In this document: piece by piece, positions 25,962-34,421 of the stretch
Layout: every line of letters starts with the position of its first letter
Position numbering within the stretch: the stretch's first letter is position 1
Origin: an uncultured Thomasclavelia sp.
GTDB taxonomy: Bacteria; Bacillota_I; Bacilli_A; Erysipelotrichales; Coprobacillaceae
Reading direction: 5' to 3'
Length of the DNA stretch: 64,000 nucleotides
Assembly: GCF_944324745.1 (NCBI RefSeq)
Contig: NZ_CALUXO010000085.1
Span: forward strand, 16,190-80,189
Notes under the pieces: generated by a model
Seen by the model: only the letters and a program-made list of their open reading frames with translations
The model's database searches: none
Told to the model about the DNA's origin: nothing
Translations under genes and position numbers: made by a program

Positions 25962-27281
25962 TTAATTATTATTACTTAGTAAATAATAGGCAACACTGCT
26001 ATAAATAATTGGACCTTTTAATAAAACTTCTTCATTAAAATCGTAAGTTGGATTATGTGGTGCAGCTGCTAGATCAGTTGTAAGTTTCATATATGTTCCA
26101 ATTCCACCATGAGCTTGAACTGTTGCCAGCATATAGGAAAAATCATCGCTACCATCTAAAGGACTCAAATCTTTTTTAGCAACTCGTATATCTTTTAAAT
26201 GATCTTGACAGACATGGCGGATGATATCCATCATTTTTTGATCACATTCAAGTGAATAAGCTTTACCCATTTCCTTGACCTCAACAATGGTATCATGCAT
26301 TAAGGCGGCTCCTCTGATAACATCACGAGCGTAAAGTTCCATATAAGTATTTAATTCGGTTGTTTCACCACGGACTTCGATTTCTAATTTAGCTGTTTCC
26401 GGAACAACATTTCTACCAGTTCCAGCATGAATCGTTCCGACGTTGATTCTAGTGCATCCATCACTGTTTCGCGGAATTGAGTGTAGATTTAAAATACATG
26501 ATGCGGCTGATAGCAGGGCATTTTTACCAAATTGAGGCATTCCTGCAGCATGTGAGGAAACCCCATGATAAATAACGTCTAATTTAGTCGTTGCAAAAGT
26601 TTCGTTCATTCCTAGAAAAATATCGGTATCATGATTATCATGATCATAATCCCAAATATGCCCAGCAAAAATATAATCAACATCGTTTAAAATGCCACTT
26701 TCACATACACTTTTAGCGCCACGAACACCTTCTTCAGCTGGCTGGAATATTAATTTAATTGTTCCATGTAAATGCTCTTTTATCTGCATTAAAATTTTAG
26801 CAACGGTTAATCCCATTGAAGCATGACCGTCATGACCGCAAGCATGCATAGCACCTGGATTACAAGAATTATAATGTTCTTTAGTTGGGATATGCTCTTG
26901 AGAATCATCTTCATCAATGCTTAAAGCATCAATGTCAAACCTAATTGCCACAACCGGTCCCGGACCATTTTGATATATTCCGGCAACCGCTGTAAAGCCA
27001 TCTTTAACTTCTTCTAGATAGTAGGGATCAGCTCCCTGGGATAAAGCCCGTTTATAGTTGATAGTAAAAATCCGTTTACTCGGCAATCCCATGCGCCCCT
27101 CATCTCGCATGATTTCTTTACCTACTAATACCTGATAGCCTAGATCATCAAGTTTACGGGCGATAATTGAAGCAGTACGTAATTCTAGCCACCCTCTTTC
27201 AGCATATTTATGAAAATCACGTCTGGTTTCAATAGTTTCTAAATGATATTCTTTAGCTAATTGTTTTATTTTTTCATACAT
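25962..27281 (-). CDS. M20 family metallo-amidohydrolase (AbgA-like)
   Basis: This is a 439-aa protein with ETRRDFHKYAERGWLE at the start, then AIRFDIDALSI, the zinc motif HACGHDGH, QPAEEGVRGA, GHIWDYDHD and GTIHAGTGRNVVPE. The closest group in my recollection is p-aminobenzoyl-glutamate hydrolase subunit A (AbgA). Two starts are possible: GTG 27293 or ATG 27281. The only SD-like sequence (GAAAGGAGAG, 27335-27326 on this strand) is separated from the ATG by 44 nt holding a hairpin. No AbgB partner is adjacent. Confidence 0.87.
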   Translation of the reverse strand: MYEKIKQLAKEYHLETIETRRDFHKYAERGWLELRTASIIARKLDDLGYQVLVGKEIMRDEGRMGLPSKRIFTINYKRALSQGADPYYLEEVKDGFTAVAGIYQNGPGPVVAIRFDIDALSIDEDDSQEHIPTKEHYNSCNPGAMHACGHDGHASMGLTVAKILMQIKEHLHGTIKLIFQPAEEGVRGAKSVCESGILNDVDYIFAGHIWDYDHDNHDTDIFLGMNETFATTKLDVIYHGVSSHAAGMPQFGKNALLSAASCILNLHSIPRNSDGCTRINVGTIHAGTGRNVVPETAKLEIEVRGETTELNTYMELYARDVIRGAALMHDTIVEVKEMGKAYSLECDQKMMDIIRHVCQDHLKDIRVAKKDLSPLDGSDDFSYMLATVQAHGGIGTYMKLTTDLAAAPHNPTYDFNEEVLLKGPIIYSSVAYYLLSNNN

Positions 27282-27292
27282 ACTATTAATCA

Positions 27293-27335
27293 CAATTAAT
27301 CGTATTATTAACGATGATTAATTGCCTCTCCTTTC
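27293..27335 (-). promoter_or_regulatory. Displaced SD plus hairpin in the M20 leader
   Basis: On the minus strand GAAAGGAGAG (27335-27326) is followed by a 9-bp hairpin, CAATTAATC (27324-27316) with GATTAATTG (27301-27293). Then 11 nt lead to the ATG at 27281. The same arrangement, with the same 44-nt SD-to-ATG gap, precedes parE. Confidence 0.55.
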
Positions 27336-27384
27336 ATATATATTTATCCACATTTATTTATCTAAATTCATTTTAACATTTTAC

Positions 27385-27418
27385 AAAAAAAAGGTTAAGA
27401 AATTTAACTCTTAACCTT
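27385..27418 (-). terminator. Terminator of the second P-type ATPase gene
   Basis: Read on the minus strand, AAGGTTAAGA (27418-27409) pairs with TCTTAACCTT (27400-27391) and is followed by eight T residues. The gene's stop lies in the loop. Confidence 0.85.
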
Positions 27419-29773
27419 AAATAATTTATGATGATAGCGTTTTGATAAATATCGATAAACTTTCTTTAGCAGTGCCAATAAATATCGAGCGATATCAACA
27501 GTAATTGAAGAAAATGCAATTAACGCTAATAATACTACCATCCAGTTGAAACTGATATTGGTTAGTTCTAAAATATTTTGACCTATTATTAAAGCAACAA
27601 AATAACAGAATTGAGTGGCATAGATAATGATTTTACGATATAGCGTTAAAGGTCGATAAATAGTTAATAAAGCAAGGGTATAATTCCAGCCTGTAAATAA
27701 AATACAAATCGTTGACAACATCTCAGAATTATAATTTAGGGCTAATCCAATGTTAGTTATCAAAGTAGAGCCTATTGCAATAGTAAAAGCAAATGGAAAG
27801 GCATTATTTAAAACTTTCTCTAAAAAATTGCCTGAAACTCGATTAAAATTAGATTCATATGTTAAAAAGAAAGCGGGAATCCCAACACCACAGGCACTGA
27901 TTACTGAAAGCTGTGCCGGTTCAAATGGGTAGGCCTGGCCAAAAATAATCGTTGATATTGCTAGTAAGGTTGAAAAGATGGTTTTGATTAAAAACATCGA
28001 AGCAGACATCGAAATATTATTAATAACCCGCCGTCCTTCATCAACAATGTGCGGCATAGCATCAAAATTATTATCAAGCAAGACTAAATTAGCTACATTT
28101 TTAGCTGCTTCACTTCCAGAAGCCATAGCAATGGAACAATCGGCTTCTTTAAACGCTAGAACATCATTAACTCCATCTCCAGTCATAGCAACTGTATGGC
28201 CTAATTTTTTTAAAGCAATGACCATCTGTCTTTTTTGCTGTGGCGTAACGCGACCAAAAACTGAGTAATTTTTTACAGCTTCCTCTAATTCTTCTGGTGA
28301 TTTAAGCATACTTGTGTCAATAAACTGATCGGCTTTTTTTAAACCCGCCCGTTTAGCTATGGCTGAGACAGTTATCGGATCATCACCAGAAATTATTTTT
28401 AAATCAACTTCCTGATCATAAAAGTAGGCTAAAGTTTCTTTGGCATCTTCTCTAATTACATCACTTAAAATAATGATACCACAGGGATTTAAATCATCAG
28501 GTAGGAAAGTATCATACATAATTTCATTACTGTGAGCTACTACTAATACCCGATATCCTTGATTGGCATAATCTTTACAGCGATTATCTAATAAGACATG
28601 ACCATCAGGAAATAAAAATTGATAAGCACCAAGATAATAAGTACCCTGATTATAAAAAGAAGTACCACTATATTTTCGATCAGAACTAAATGGAATTACA
28701 AAACAAGGATCAAATGTTGTTTTGATAGGATAATGTTCTTTTAATGCTTTTGAGGTAACATTATCATCATCTAACGAATACATTAAATTTCCAACTATTT
28801 CATCTAATTCAACATCACTAACTTTAATATCAAATTCTACTTTGATAGTTCCTTCAGTAAGTGTACCAGTTTTATCTAAACATAAAACATCAACACGGGC
28901 TAATGTTTCAATACAAAACAATTCTTGAACTAGGGTTTTTTTCTTAGCAAGTCGTAAAATACTGATAGTTAAAGCAACACTAGTTAAAAGAACTAAACCT
29001 TCAGGAATCATTCCTAAAATAGCCGCTACGGTACTGACGACCGCACTTTCAAAAGTTTGATGCGCATAGAAAAATTGTTTTAAAAATAAAAGAACACCAA
29101 TTGGTAAAATAACAATACTAATACATTTTAAAATCTTATCAAGACAGCGATTTAATTCAGAATTATGTTTCTTTAATCTTTTAGCTTCTTTAGTGATTTG
29201 ATTCATATAGCTATCTTCACCAACATGAGTTACTTGACAGATTCCGCGCCCTGAAGTAACAAAACTTCCTGAATATAGTTTATCACCATTAAGTTTTAAA
29301 ACAGCATCTGATTCACCAGTAAGTAATGATTCATTTGCTTCTATATGACCATCAATCAAAGTACAGTCAGCTGGAATTTGCATACCCGTTGATAAAACGA
29401 TATAATCATCAATTACGATTTGATCAATTTCAATTTCATGCATTTCACCATTACGAATTACATCGATGTGGGTAGCTGTTAAAATTGATAGGCGATCTAA
29501 GGTTCGTTTTGCTTTAATTTCTTGATAAATACCGGCAATAGTATTAATAATGATAATAAAAATAAATAGGGTGTCTTTATAAGAACCAACAAAAACAATT
29601 AAAGCAAATAAACTAATGTTCAATAAATTGAAGAAAGTAATGGTGTTATTCAAAAAAATTTGTTTATATGATTTAGTGATTTTATTATCTATTTTATTAT
29701 ATTTTCCTTCATTAATTCGTTGATTAACTTCATCAGTAGTTAATCCGCTATATTCATGACCATTTATTTCCAT
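27404..29773 (-). CDS. CtpE-like cation-translocating P-type ATPase
   Basis: This is a 789-aa pump, a paralogue of the one at 20592-22928. I start it at the ATG at 29773 (MEINGHEYSGLTTDEV), preceded by AAAGGAG; an upstream in-frame ATG has no RBS. Motifs: LTGESDAV (actuator), GMIPEGLVLLTS (TM4, intact PEGL at about 257-260), D300 in CLDKTGTLTEG, and MTGDGVNDVLAFKEADCSIAM. Calcium efflux is the best family-based guess. The retained acidic residue contrasts with the Lys in the first copy. Confidence 0.9.
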   Translation of the reverse strand: MEINGHEYSGLTTDEVNQRINEGKYNKIDNKITKSYKQIFLNNTITFFNLLNISLFALIVFVGSYKDTLFIFIIIINTIAGIYQEIKAKRTLDRLSILTATHIDVIRNGEMHEIEIDQIVIDDYIVLSTGMQIPADCTLIDGHIEANESLLTGESDAVLKLNGDKLYSGSFVTSGRGICQVTHVGEDSYMNQITKEAKRLKKHNSELNRCLDKILKCISIVILPIGVLLFLKQFFYAHQTFESAVVSTVAAILGMIPEGLVLLTSVALTISILRLAKKKTLVQELFCIETLARVDVLCLDKTGTLTEGTIKVEFDIKVSDVELDEIVGNLMYSLDDDNVTSKALKEHYPIKTTFDPCFVIPFSSDRKYSGTSFYNQGTYYLGAYQFLFPDGHVLLDNRCKDYANQGYRVLVVAHSNEIMYDTFLPDDLNPCGIIILSDVIREDAKETLAYFYDQEVDLKIISGDDPITVSAIAKRAGLKKADQFIDTSMLKSPEELEEAVKNYSVFGRVTPQQKRQMVIALKKLGHTVAMTGDGVNDVLAFKEADCSIAMASGSEAAKNVANLVLLDNNFDAMPHIVDEGRRVINNISMSASMFLIKTIFSTLLAISTIIFGQAYPFEPAQLSVISACGVGIPAFFLTYESNFNRVSGNFLEKVLNNAFPFAFTIAIGSTLITNIGLALNYNSEMLSTICILFTGWNYTLALLTIYRPLTLYRKIIIYATQFCYFVALIIGQNILELTNISFNWMVVLLALIAFSSITVDIARYLLALLKKVYRYLSKRYHHKLFKVKS

Positions 29774-29895
29774 AATATTCTCCTTTAATAATATTATTTT
29801 ATCGTAAATGTTTTGATTTAACAATAAATTCATAAGTTTATTCATAATTATTCAAAAATATTTATTATAAATAAGAAAATTTTAAAAGATAAAGA

Positions 29896-29924
29896 TTGTA
29901 TACAAAACAATAAATTGTATACAA
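29896..29924 (+). promoter_or_regulatory. Twin TTGTATACAA palindromes upstream of citrate synthase
   Basis: Two identical 10-bp palindromes, 29896-29905 and 29915-29924, have centres 19 bp apart (about two helical turns). TATAAT boxes follow at 29929-29934 and 29941-29946. The layout suggests a dimeric repressor (GntR-like operators look similar) covering the promoter. No matching regulator gene is adjacent. Confidence 0.65.
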
Positions 29925-29977
29925 TCACTATAATAAGTGCTATAATGTTTTTACCCACATTTTTAGGAGGTGTAGAT

Positions 29978-31315
29978 ATGAGTGAATTTATTGATAAATT
30001 CATTGAAAAGGCCAAAGATGGTCATAATCGAATTGATAATGAATTATATTTTAAATATGATGTAAAAAAGGGATTACGAAATGAAGATGGAACAGGTGTT
30101 TTAGTTGCCTTAACTAAAATTGCTGATGTTGTTGGGTATAAATGGGAAAATGGCAACAAAGTAGATTGTCGTGGTGAATTGTTTTATCGGGGAATTGCGG
30201 TATCAGATATCATTAACAAACGAGAGCCTCATCAAAGATTTTTGTTTGAAGAAACTTGTTTTTTAATTATATTTGGATACTTACCTAATAAAGAAGAATT
30301 GGCTAAATTTAAAGAAGAAATTTCTCAAAGATATGAATTACCACCACATTATCTCGAATCAAAAATATTAGGTTTTCCTTCCCAAAATTTAATGAATAAA
30401 TTACAGCAGGAAGTTTTAATGCTCTATTCGTACGATGATGATCCTGATAATACGACTCCAGCGGAAACAATGTATAAAGGATTAAATCTAATAGCGAAGA
30501 TTCCATCAATTGTCTGTTATGCTTATCGAAGCAAAGTGCATTATTTTGATAAACAGAGTCTCTATATTCATCAAATTAGACATGATTTGTCTATTGCTGA
30601 AAATATCTTATATTTATTACGTGACGATAAAAAGTTCACTCCAAAAGAAGCTGAAGTATTAGATATGTGTTTAGTGCTTCATGCTGATCATGGTGGTGGA
30701 AATAACTCAACATTTACTAATGTAGTTATCAGTTCAACTGGAACCGATATTTATTCAAGTTTTGCAGGAGCGATTGGCTCATTAAAAGGGCCACGACACG
30801 GTGGTGCTAATCTAGCGGTAATGAATCAGATGTCTCTAGTCATTGATGAAATTGGTTTAGATGCTAGTGATGAACAGATTGACATGATTATTGAAAGAAT
30901 TTTAAATAAGGATTTTAATGATCAAAGTGGTTTAATTTATGGAATTGGTCATGCTGTCTATACTATTAGTGATCCACGTTGTGAAATTTTACGTAAACAA
31001 TGTCAAGAATTAGCGATTGAAAAGGGAAGAACTGCCGAATTTGAATTCTATCATCGTTTTGAAAAAGCAGCAATTAAAGCAATTGAAACACATAAAAAGA
31101 TTCATGTATGTGCTAATGTCGATTTTTATAGTGGATTAATTTATGATATGTTATCAATTCCAAGAGAGTTATATACCTTAATGTTTGTTGTTGGTAGAAC
31201 AGTAGGATGGCTGGCTCATAATATTGAAAATAAATTATATGCTGATAAGATTATTCGTCCGGCAGCTAAATATGTTGGCGAAACTTATGAGTATGTTCCA
31301 ATTAATAAGCGTTAA
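29978..31315 (+). CDS. gltA: Citrate synthase
   Basis: It condenses acetyl-CoA with oxaloacetate. The ATG at 29978 follows AGGAGG; the product is 445 aa. Active-site segments: VLHADHGGGNNSTFTN, GSLKGPRHGGANLAV, GIGHAVYTISDPR and the catalytic Asp in NVDFYSGLIYDM. It is a longer citrate synthase form common in Clostridia-like anaerobes. No aconitase or isocitrate dehydrogenase is nearby, so it probably feeds glutamate synthesis; a methylcitrate role cannot be excluded. Confidence 0.93.
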   Translation: MSEFIDKFIEKAKDGHNRIDNELYFKYDVKKGLRNEDGTGVLVALTKIADVVGYKWENGNKVDCRGELFYRGIAVSDIINKREPHQRFLFEETCFLIIFGYLPNKEELAKFKEEISQRYELPPHYLESKILGFPSQNLMNKLQQEVLMLYSYDDDPDNTTPAETMYKGLNLIAKIPSIVCYAYRSKVHYFDKQSLYIHQIRHDLSIAENILYLLRDDKKFTPKEAEVLDMCLVLHADHGGGNNSTFTNVVISSTGTDIYSSFAGAIGSLKGPRHGGANLAVMNQMSLVIDEIGLDASDEQIDMIIERILNKDFNDQSGLIYGIGHAVYTISDPRCEILRKQCQELAIEKGRTAEFEFYHRFEKAAIKAIETHKKIHVCANVDFYSGLIYDMLSIPRELYTLMFVVGRTVGWLAHNIENKLYADKIIRPAAKYVGETYEYVPINKR

Positions 31316-31341
31316 AAAAAGAAGCGAGCGCTTCTTTTTTT
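31314..31341. terminator. Bidirectional terminator between gltA and ilvE
   Basis: AAAAAAAGAAGCG and CGCTTCTTTTTTT directly after the gltA stop. Strong stem with T-runs in both directions. Confidence 0.9.
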
Positions 31342-31353
31342 ATTTAATCTATT

Positions 31354-32418
31354 TTATTTAATGTGACGAACCCAACCGTATTTATCTTCTAAACGACCCC
31401 ATTGAATTCCTGTTAATGTGTCGTATAATTTTTGAGTTAAATCACCAGTTTTAAAATCATTAATTACTACTTCTTCACCTTTATAATAAAGTTGTCCAAC
31501 AGGAGAAATTACTGCAGCTGTACCAGTACCAAATGCTTCAGTTAATGTACCTTTACGACCAGCTTCCATCAATTCATCAATACTTAATTCACGTTCTTCA
31601 ACTGTATATCCCCAATCTTTTAAGATATGAATGATAGAATCACGAGTAACACCAGGTAATACTGATCCTTCAAGAGGTGCCGTAACAACTTTTCCATCAA
31701 TTACGAACATAACGTTCATAGTACCAACTTCTTCAACATATTTACGATGAACACCATCTAACCAAAGAACTTGAGTATATCCATGAGATTCAGCTTTAAC
31801 TTGAGCAGCAATACTTGCAGCGTAGTTACCACCACATTTAGTAAATCCAGTACCACCTTTTACTGCACGTACATATTCATCTTCAACCCAAATCTTAACT
31901 GGATTAACACCTTCAGGATAATAATTTCCTACTGGTGATAAAATAATTACAAATGTATATGTTTTTGCAGGATGAACTCCAACACCTGCTTCACTGGCAA
32001 ACATAAATGGACGAATATATAATGAAGTATCTTTTGCAGTAGGAATCCAATCTTGTTCATATTTAACGATTGCTTCAACTGCTTCAACAAACATGTCTTC
32101 TGGTAATTCAGCCATACAAATACGTTTGTTTGAGTTGATCATTCTTCGTGCATTCATTTCTGGTCTAAATAGTGTAATATTACCATCAGGATCACGATAT
32201 GCTTTTAACCCTTCAAATGTTTCTTGTGCATAGTGTAAAACCATTGTTGCAGGATCCATTGGAATAGGTGCATAAGGGACGATACGAGCATCATGCCATC
32301 CAACTCCTTCAGTATAATCCATCATAAACATATGATCGGTAAAATAGTTACCAAACCCTAGAGCATTTTGATCTGGTTTTTCTTTTAGAGTTTTTGCTCT
32401 TTCAATTTTAATTTCCAT
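31354..32418 (-). CDS. ilvE: Branched-chain amino acid aminotransferase
   Basis: This is a 354-aa fold-type IV PLP enzyme that interconverts Leu/Ile/Val with their keto acids. LHYAQETFEGLKAYR and FRPEMNARRM are followed by IRPFMFASEAGVGVHP, the PLP lysine in GGTGFTKCGGNYAAS, EVGTMNVMFVI and TEAFGTGTAAVISPVG. These match the large (about 355 aa) IlvE type. The RBS is AAGGGGG. No T-box leader is visible upstream. Confidence 0.95.
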   Translation of the reverse strand: MEIKIERAKTLKEKPDQNALGFGNYFTDHMFMMDYTEGVGWHDARIVPYAPIPMDPATMVLHYAQETFEGLKAYRDPDGNITLFRPEMNARRMINSNKRICMAELPEDMFVEAVEAIVKYEQDWIPTAKDTSLYIRPFMFASEAGVGVHPAKTYTFVIILSPVGNYYPEGVNPVKIWVEDEYVRAVKGGTGFTKCGGNYAASIAAQVKAESHGYTQVLWLDGVHRKYVEEVGTMNVMFVIDGKVVTAPLEGSVLPGVTRDSIIHILKDWGYTVEERELSIDELMEAGRKGTLTEAFGTGTAAVISPVGQLYYKGEEVVINDFKTGDLTQKLYDTLTGIQWGRLEDKYGWVRHIK

Positions 32419-32606
32419 TATCTAATAACCCCCTTAGTTTATTCTAAGTATACTCTTATTTCCAATAGGTGACAAGATAGAATTTTGATAAATATGGTGC
32501 AAAACAATTAAAATAATGCAAAATAAAAATTTTTTATAGAAATAATTATCTTTATGTTGTCATTAGTAATAAAATTTTTTAAAATTGTAAAAAAGGAGTC
32601 TGATTT

Positions 32607-33044
32607 ATGCTAAAAATATTAATTTGTTGTGGAGGCGGGTTTTCATCTAGTTATGTGACGGAAAGAATGAAAAAAGAGGTTATTGAAAAAAATTTACAAG
32701 ATCAGGTAATGGTTGAATTTTATCCATTTGCAATCATCGATGAAATCAAAGATAACTTTGATATAATAATGTGCTGTCCACATTTAAAAATCTATGTTGA
32801 ACAATATCTTAAAACCGCTGATATCCATATACCAATCTATTTGTTGCCACCTAAAATGTATGGATTAATGAGATTAGAAGAGATAATCTGCGATGGTCAA
32901 GATATTATAAATTTATATCAACTTAATCCAGCTAACCCAGTTTGTTTTCCTGGTGAAGAAAATCTCTTACGTATTAAACGAAGCCTAGCTTATCGTCATC
33001 ATTACCATATTACTGGTAAAATCATTGAGCCTAAATTAAAATGA
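32607..33044 (+). CDS. Orphan PTS IIB component, lactose/cellobiose type
   Basis: This is a 145-aa protein. The N-terminal P-loop with the phosphorylated Cys is ILICCGGGFSSSYVTERM (Cys8), followed by a Rossmann-like IIB core with FDIIMCCPHLKIYVEQYL. About 40 extra C-terminal residues exceed the usual 100-105 aa. No IIA, IIC or hydrolase gene is adjacent, so its transporter partner is elsewhere or it has a regulatory role. Confidence 0.8.
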   Translation: MLKILICCGGGFSSSYVTERMKKEVIEKNLQDQVMVEFYPFAIIDEIKDNFDIIMCCPHLKIYVEQYLKTADIHIPIYLLPPKMYGLMRLEEIICDGQDIINLYQLNPANPVCFPGEENLLRIKRSLAYRHHYHITGKIIEPKLK

Positions 33045-33084
33045 ACCTCCATTATTTGAATAGCCAAATAATGGGGTTCACTTT
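33042..33084. terminator. Long bidirectional hairpin terminator
   Basis: TGAACC-CCATTATTTG and CAAATAATGG-GGTTCA (33042-33058 and 33065-33080) form a long stem that starts at the IIB stop codon. CTTTT follows. Confidence 0.8.
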
Positions 33085-33620
33085 TAAAAAGGCTCTTTTT
33101 CATTTATTATTTCCATTTGTAAGTTTTTCATAATATCAATAGCTTTTTGTTGTAACGACAAATCATTACTAGCTATTCCTTTAAAATCAATGATGATCTT
33201 GGCTTCTGGTAGAGCAGCTTTAATAATGATAGCATTTGATATGACACAAATATTAGAAACTACGCCAGTAATAGTTATTTCTTGATAATCTTTATCTTGT
33301 AAATAATTACCTAAGGCTAAAGAGCCAAAAGTTTCTTTTTTGATTTGATAATCATTTTTAGCCAAATCCTTTATTTTACCATATAACATCCAGCCCTCAC
33401 TGTTTTCAATGCAATGAGTTATTGGTAAATTTTTACCTTCTTGACTATTTAAGTAATCAGTTTGGTGGGTATCAAGAGTAAAAATTACATCATCATTATT
33501 TTGATGATATTTTTCAATCAGATCAGCTAAATAATCTTCAATTGATAAAGCATCTTTAAATCCTAAACTTCCAGATACAAAATCATTTTGATAATCAACA
33601 ACTACTAATAATTTTTTCAT
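33084..33620 (-). CDS. Isochorismatase-fold cysteine hydrolase (nicotinamidase-like)
   Basis: This is a 178-aa protein. The start is the ATG at 33620 behind GGAGG; an upstream in-frame ATG is not preceded by an RBS. The catalytic triad is visible as D9 in VVVDYQNDF, Lys in IKKETFGS and Cys in GVVSNICVISNAI. DTHQTDY resembles the metal-site DxHxxxH region of nicotinamidases. A pyrazinamidase/nicotinamidase role is plausible but the exact substrate is inferred. Confidence 0.82.
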   Translation of the reverse strand: MKKLLVVVDYQNDFVSGSLGFKDALSIEDYLADLIEKYHQNNDDVIFTLDTHQTDYLNSQEGKNLPITHCIENSEGWMLYGKIKDLAKNDYQIKKETFGSLALGNYLQDKDYQEITITGVVSNICVISNAIIIKAALPEAKIIIDFKGIASNDLSLQQKAIDIMKNLQMEIINEKEPF

Positions 33621-33778
33621 TTTAACCTCCTTAATTAATTTTAACATCCTAATATTTTAATGTAAATCTAAATAAGTTTAGAAATATGATGAAATGTCTG
33701 TCGTCAAAACTTAACTTTATTGATTTTAAGCTTTTTTAATAATATAATAAATATCAAAAGATAGAAAGGAAATTTATC

Positions 33779-34420
33779 ATGGATAAGAACTTACAAAGTA
33801 TTATTAAGATCAAACAAGATGAGATGATCAAAGCATTTGAACGTCACAATATGCAATTAACATTTGTCGATAATCTTGAACAATTGCATAATTATCTTGA
33901 AAGATATTTATGTAATCAAAAGACAGTCACTTTAGGTGGTTCTATGACATTGTTTGATACCGGGGTAATCGATCAGATTCACCAAAGTGATGTTGTTCTT
34001 TATGATCGTTATCAAGAAGGGCTAACTAGAGATCAAATGCAGGAGATATTTAGAAAAGCCTTTACCAGTGATTTATTTATTACTAGTACTAATGCTTTAA
34101 CGACTGATGGATGTTTATATAATATTGATGGAAATGGAAATCGTGTAGCTGCAATGATTTATGGACCAAAAGAAGTAATCGTAATTGCGGGTAAAAATAA
34201 GGTATTTGAAAATGAAGCTGAAGCTATTAATCATATTAGAAAAGTTAGCGCTCCAGCTAATGCAGTCAGACTGAATAAGAAGACACCATGCACCAAAAAA
34301 GGAGAATGCATGGATTGTTTGTCACCTGATAGAATCTGTAGCAGTTATGTAAAACTTGGATATCAAGGAAATGTCGGAAGAATCAAGATCGTAATTGTTG
34401 ATCAGGATTTAGGATATTAA
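33779..34420 (+). CDS. LUD-domain protein (LutC/YkgG family)
   Basis: This is a 213-aa protein with TLGGSMTLFDTGV, FITSTNALTTDGCLYNIDGNGNRVA and YGPKEVIVIAGKNK, the core of the LUD (lactate utilisation) fold. A C-terminal cysteine group (CTKKGECMDC, then C) may bind metal. LutAB partners are absent. malQ starts one base after its stop. Confidence 0.85.
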   Translation: MDKNLQSIIKIKQDEMIKAFERHNMQLTFVDNLEQLHNYLERYLCNQKTVTLGGSMTLFDTGVIDQIHQSDVVLYDRYQEGLTRDQMQEIFRKAFTSDLFITSTNALTTDGCLYNIDGNGNRVAAMIYGPKEVIVIAGKNKVFENEAEAINHIRKVSAPANAVRLNKKTPCTKKGECMDCLSPDRICSSYVKLGYQGNVGRIKIVIVDQDLGY

Positions 34421-34421
34421 G

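Noticed and set aside
27750..28268. Plus-strand frames inside the second P-type ATPase
   Set aside because: Antisense shadows with no RBS or recognisable motifs.
32419..32606. T-box or other riboswitch for ilvE
   Set aside because: No T-box sequence or specifier-like stem on the minus strand; the region is short and unstructured.
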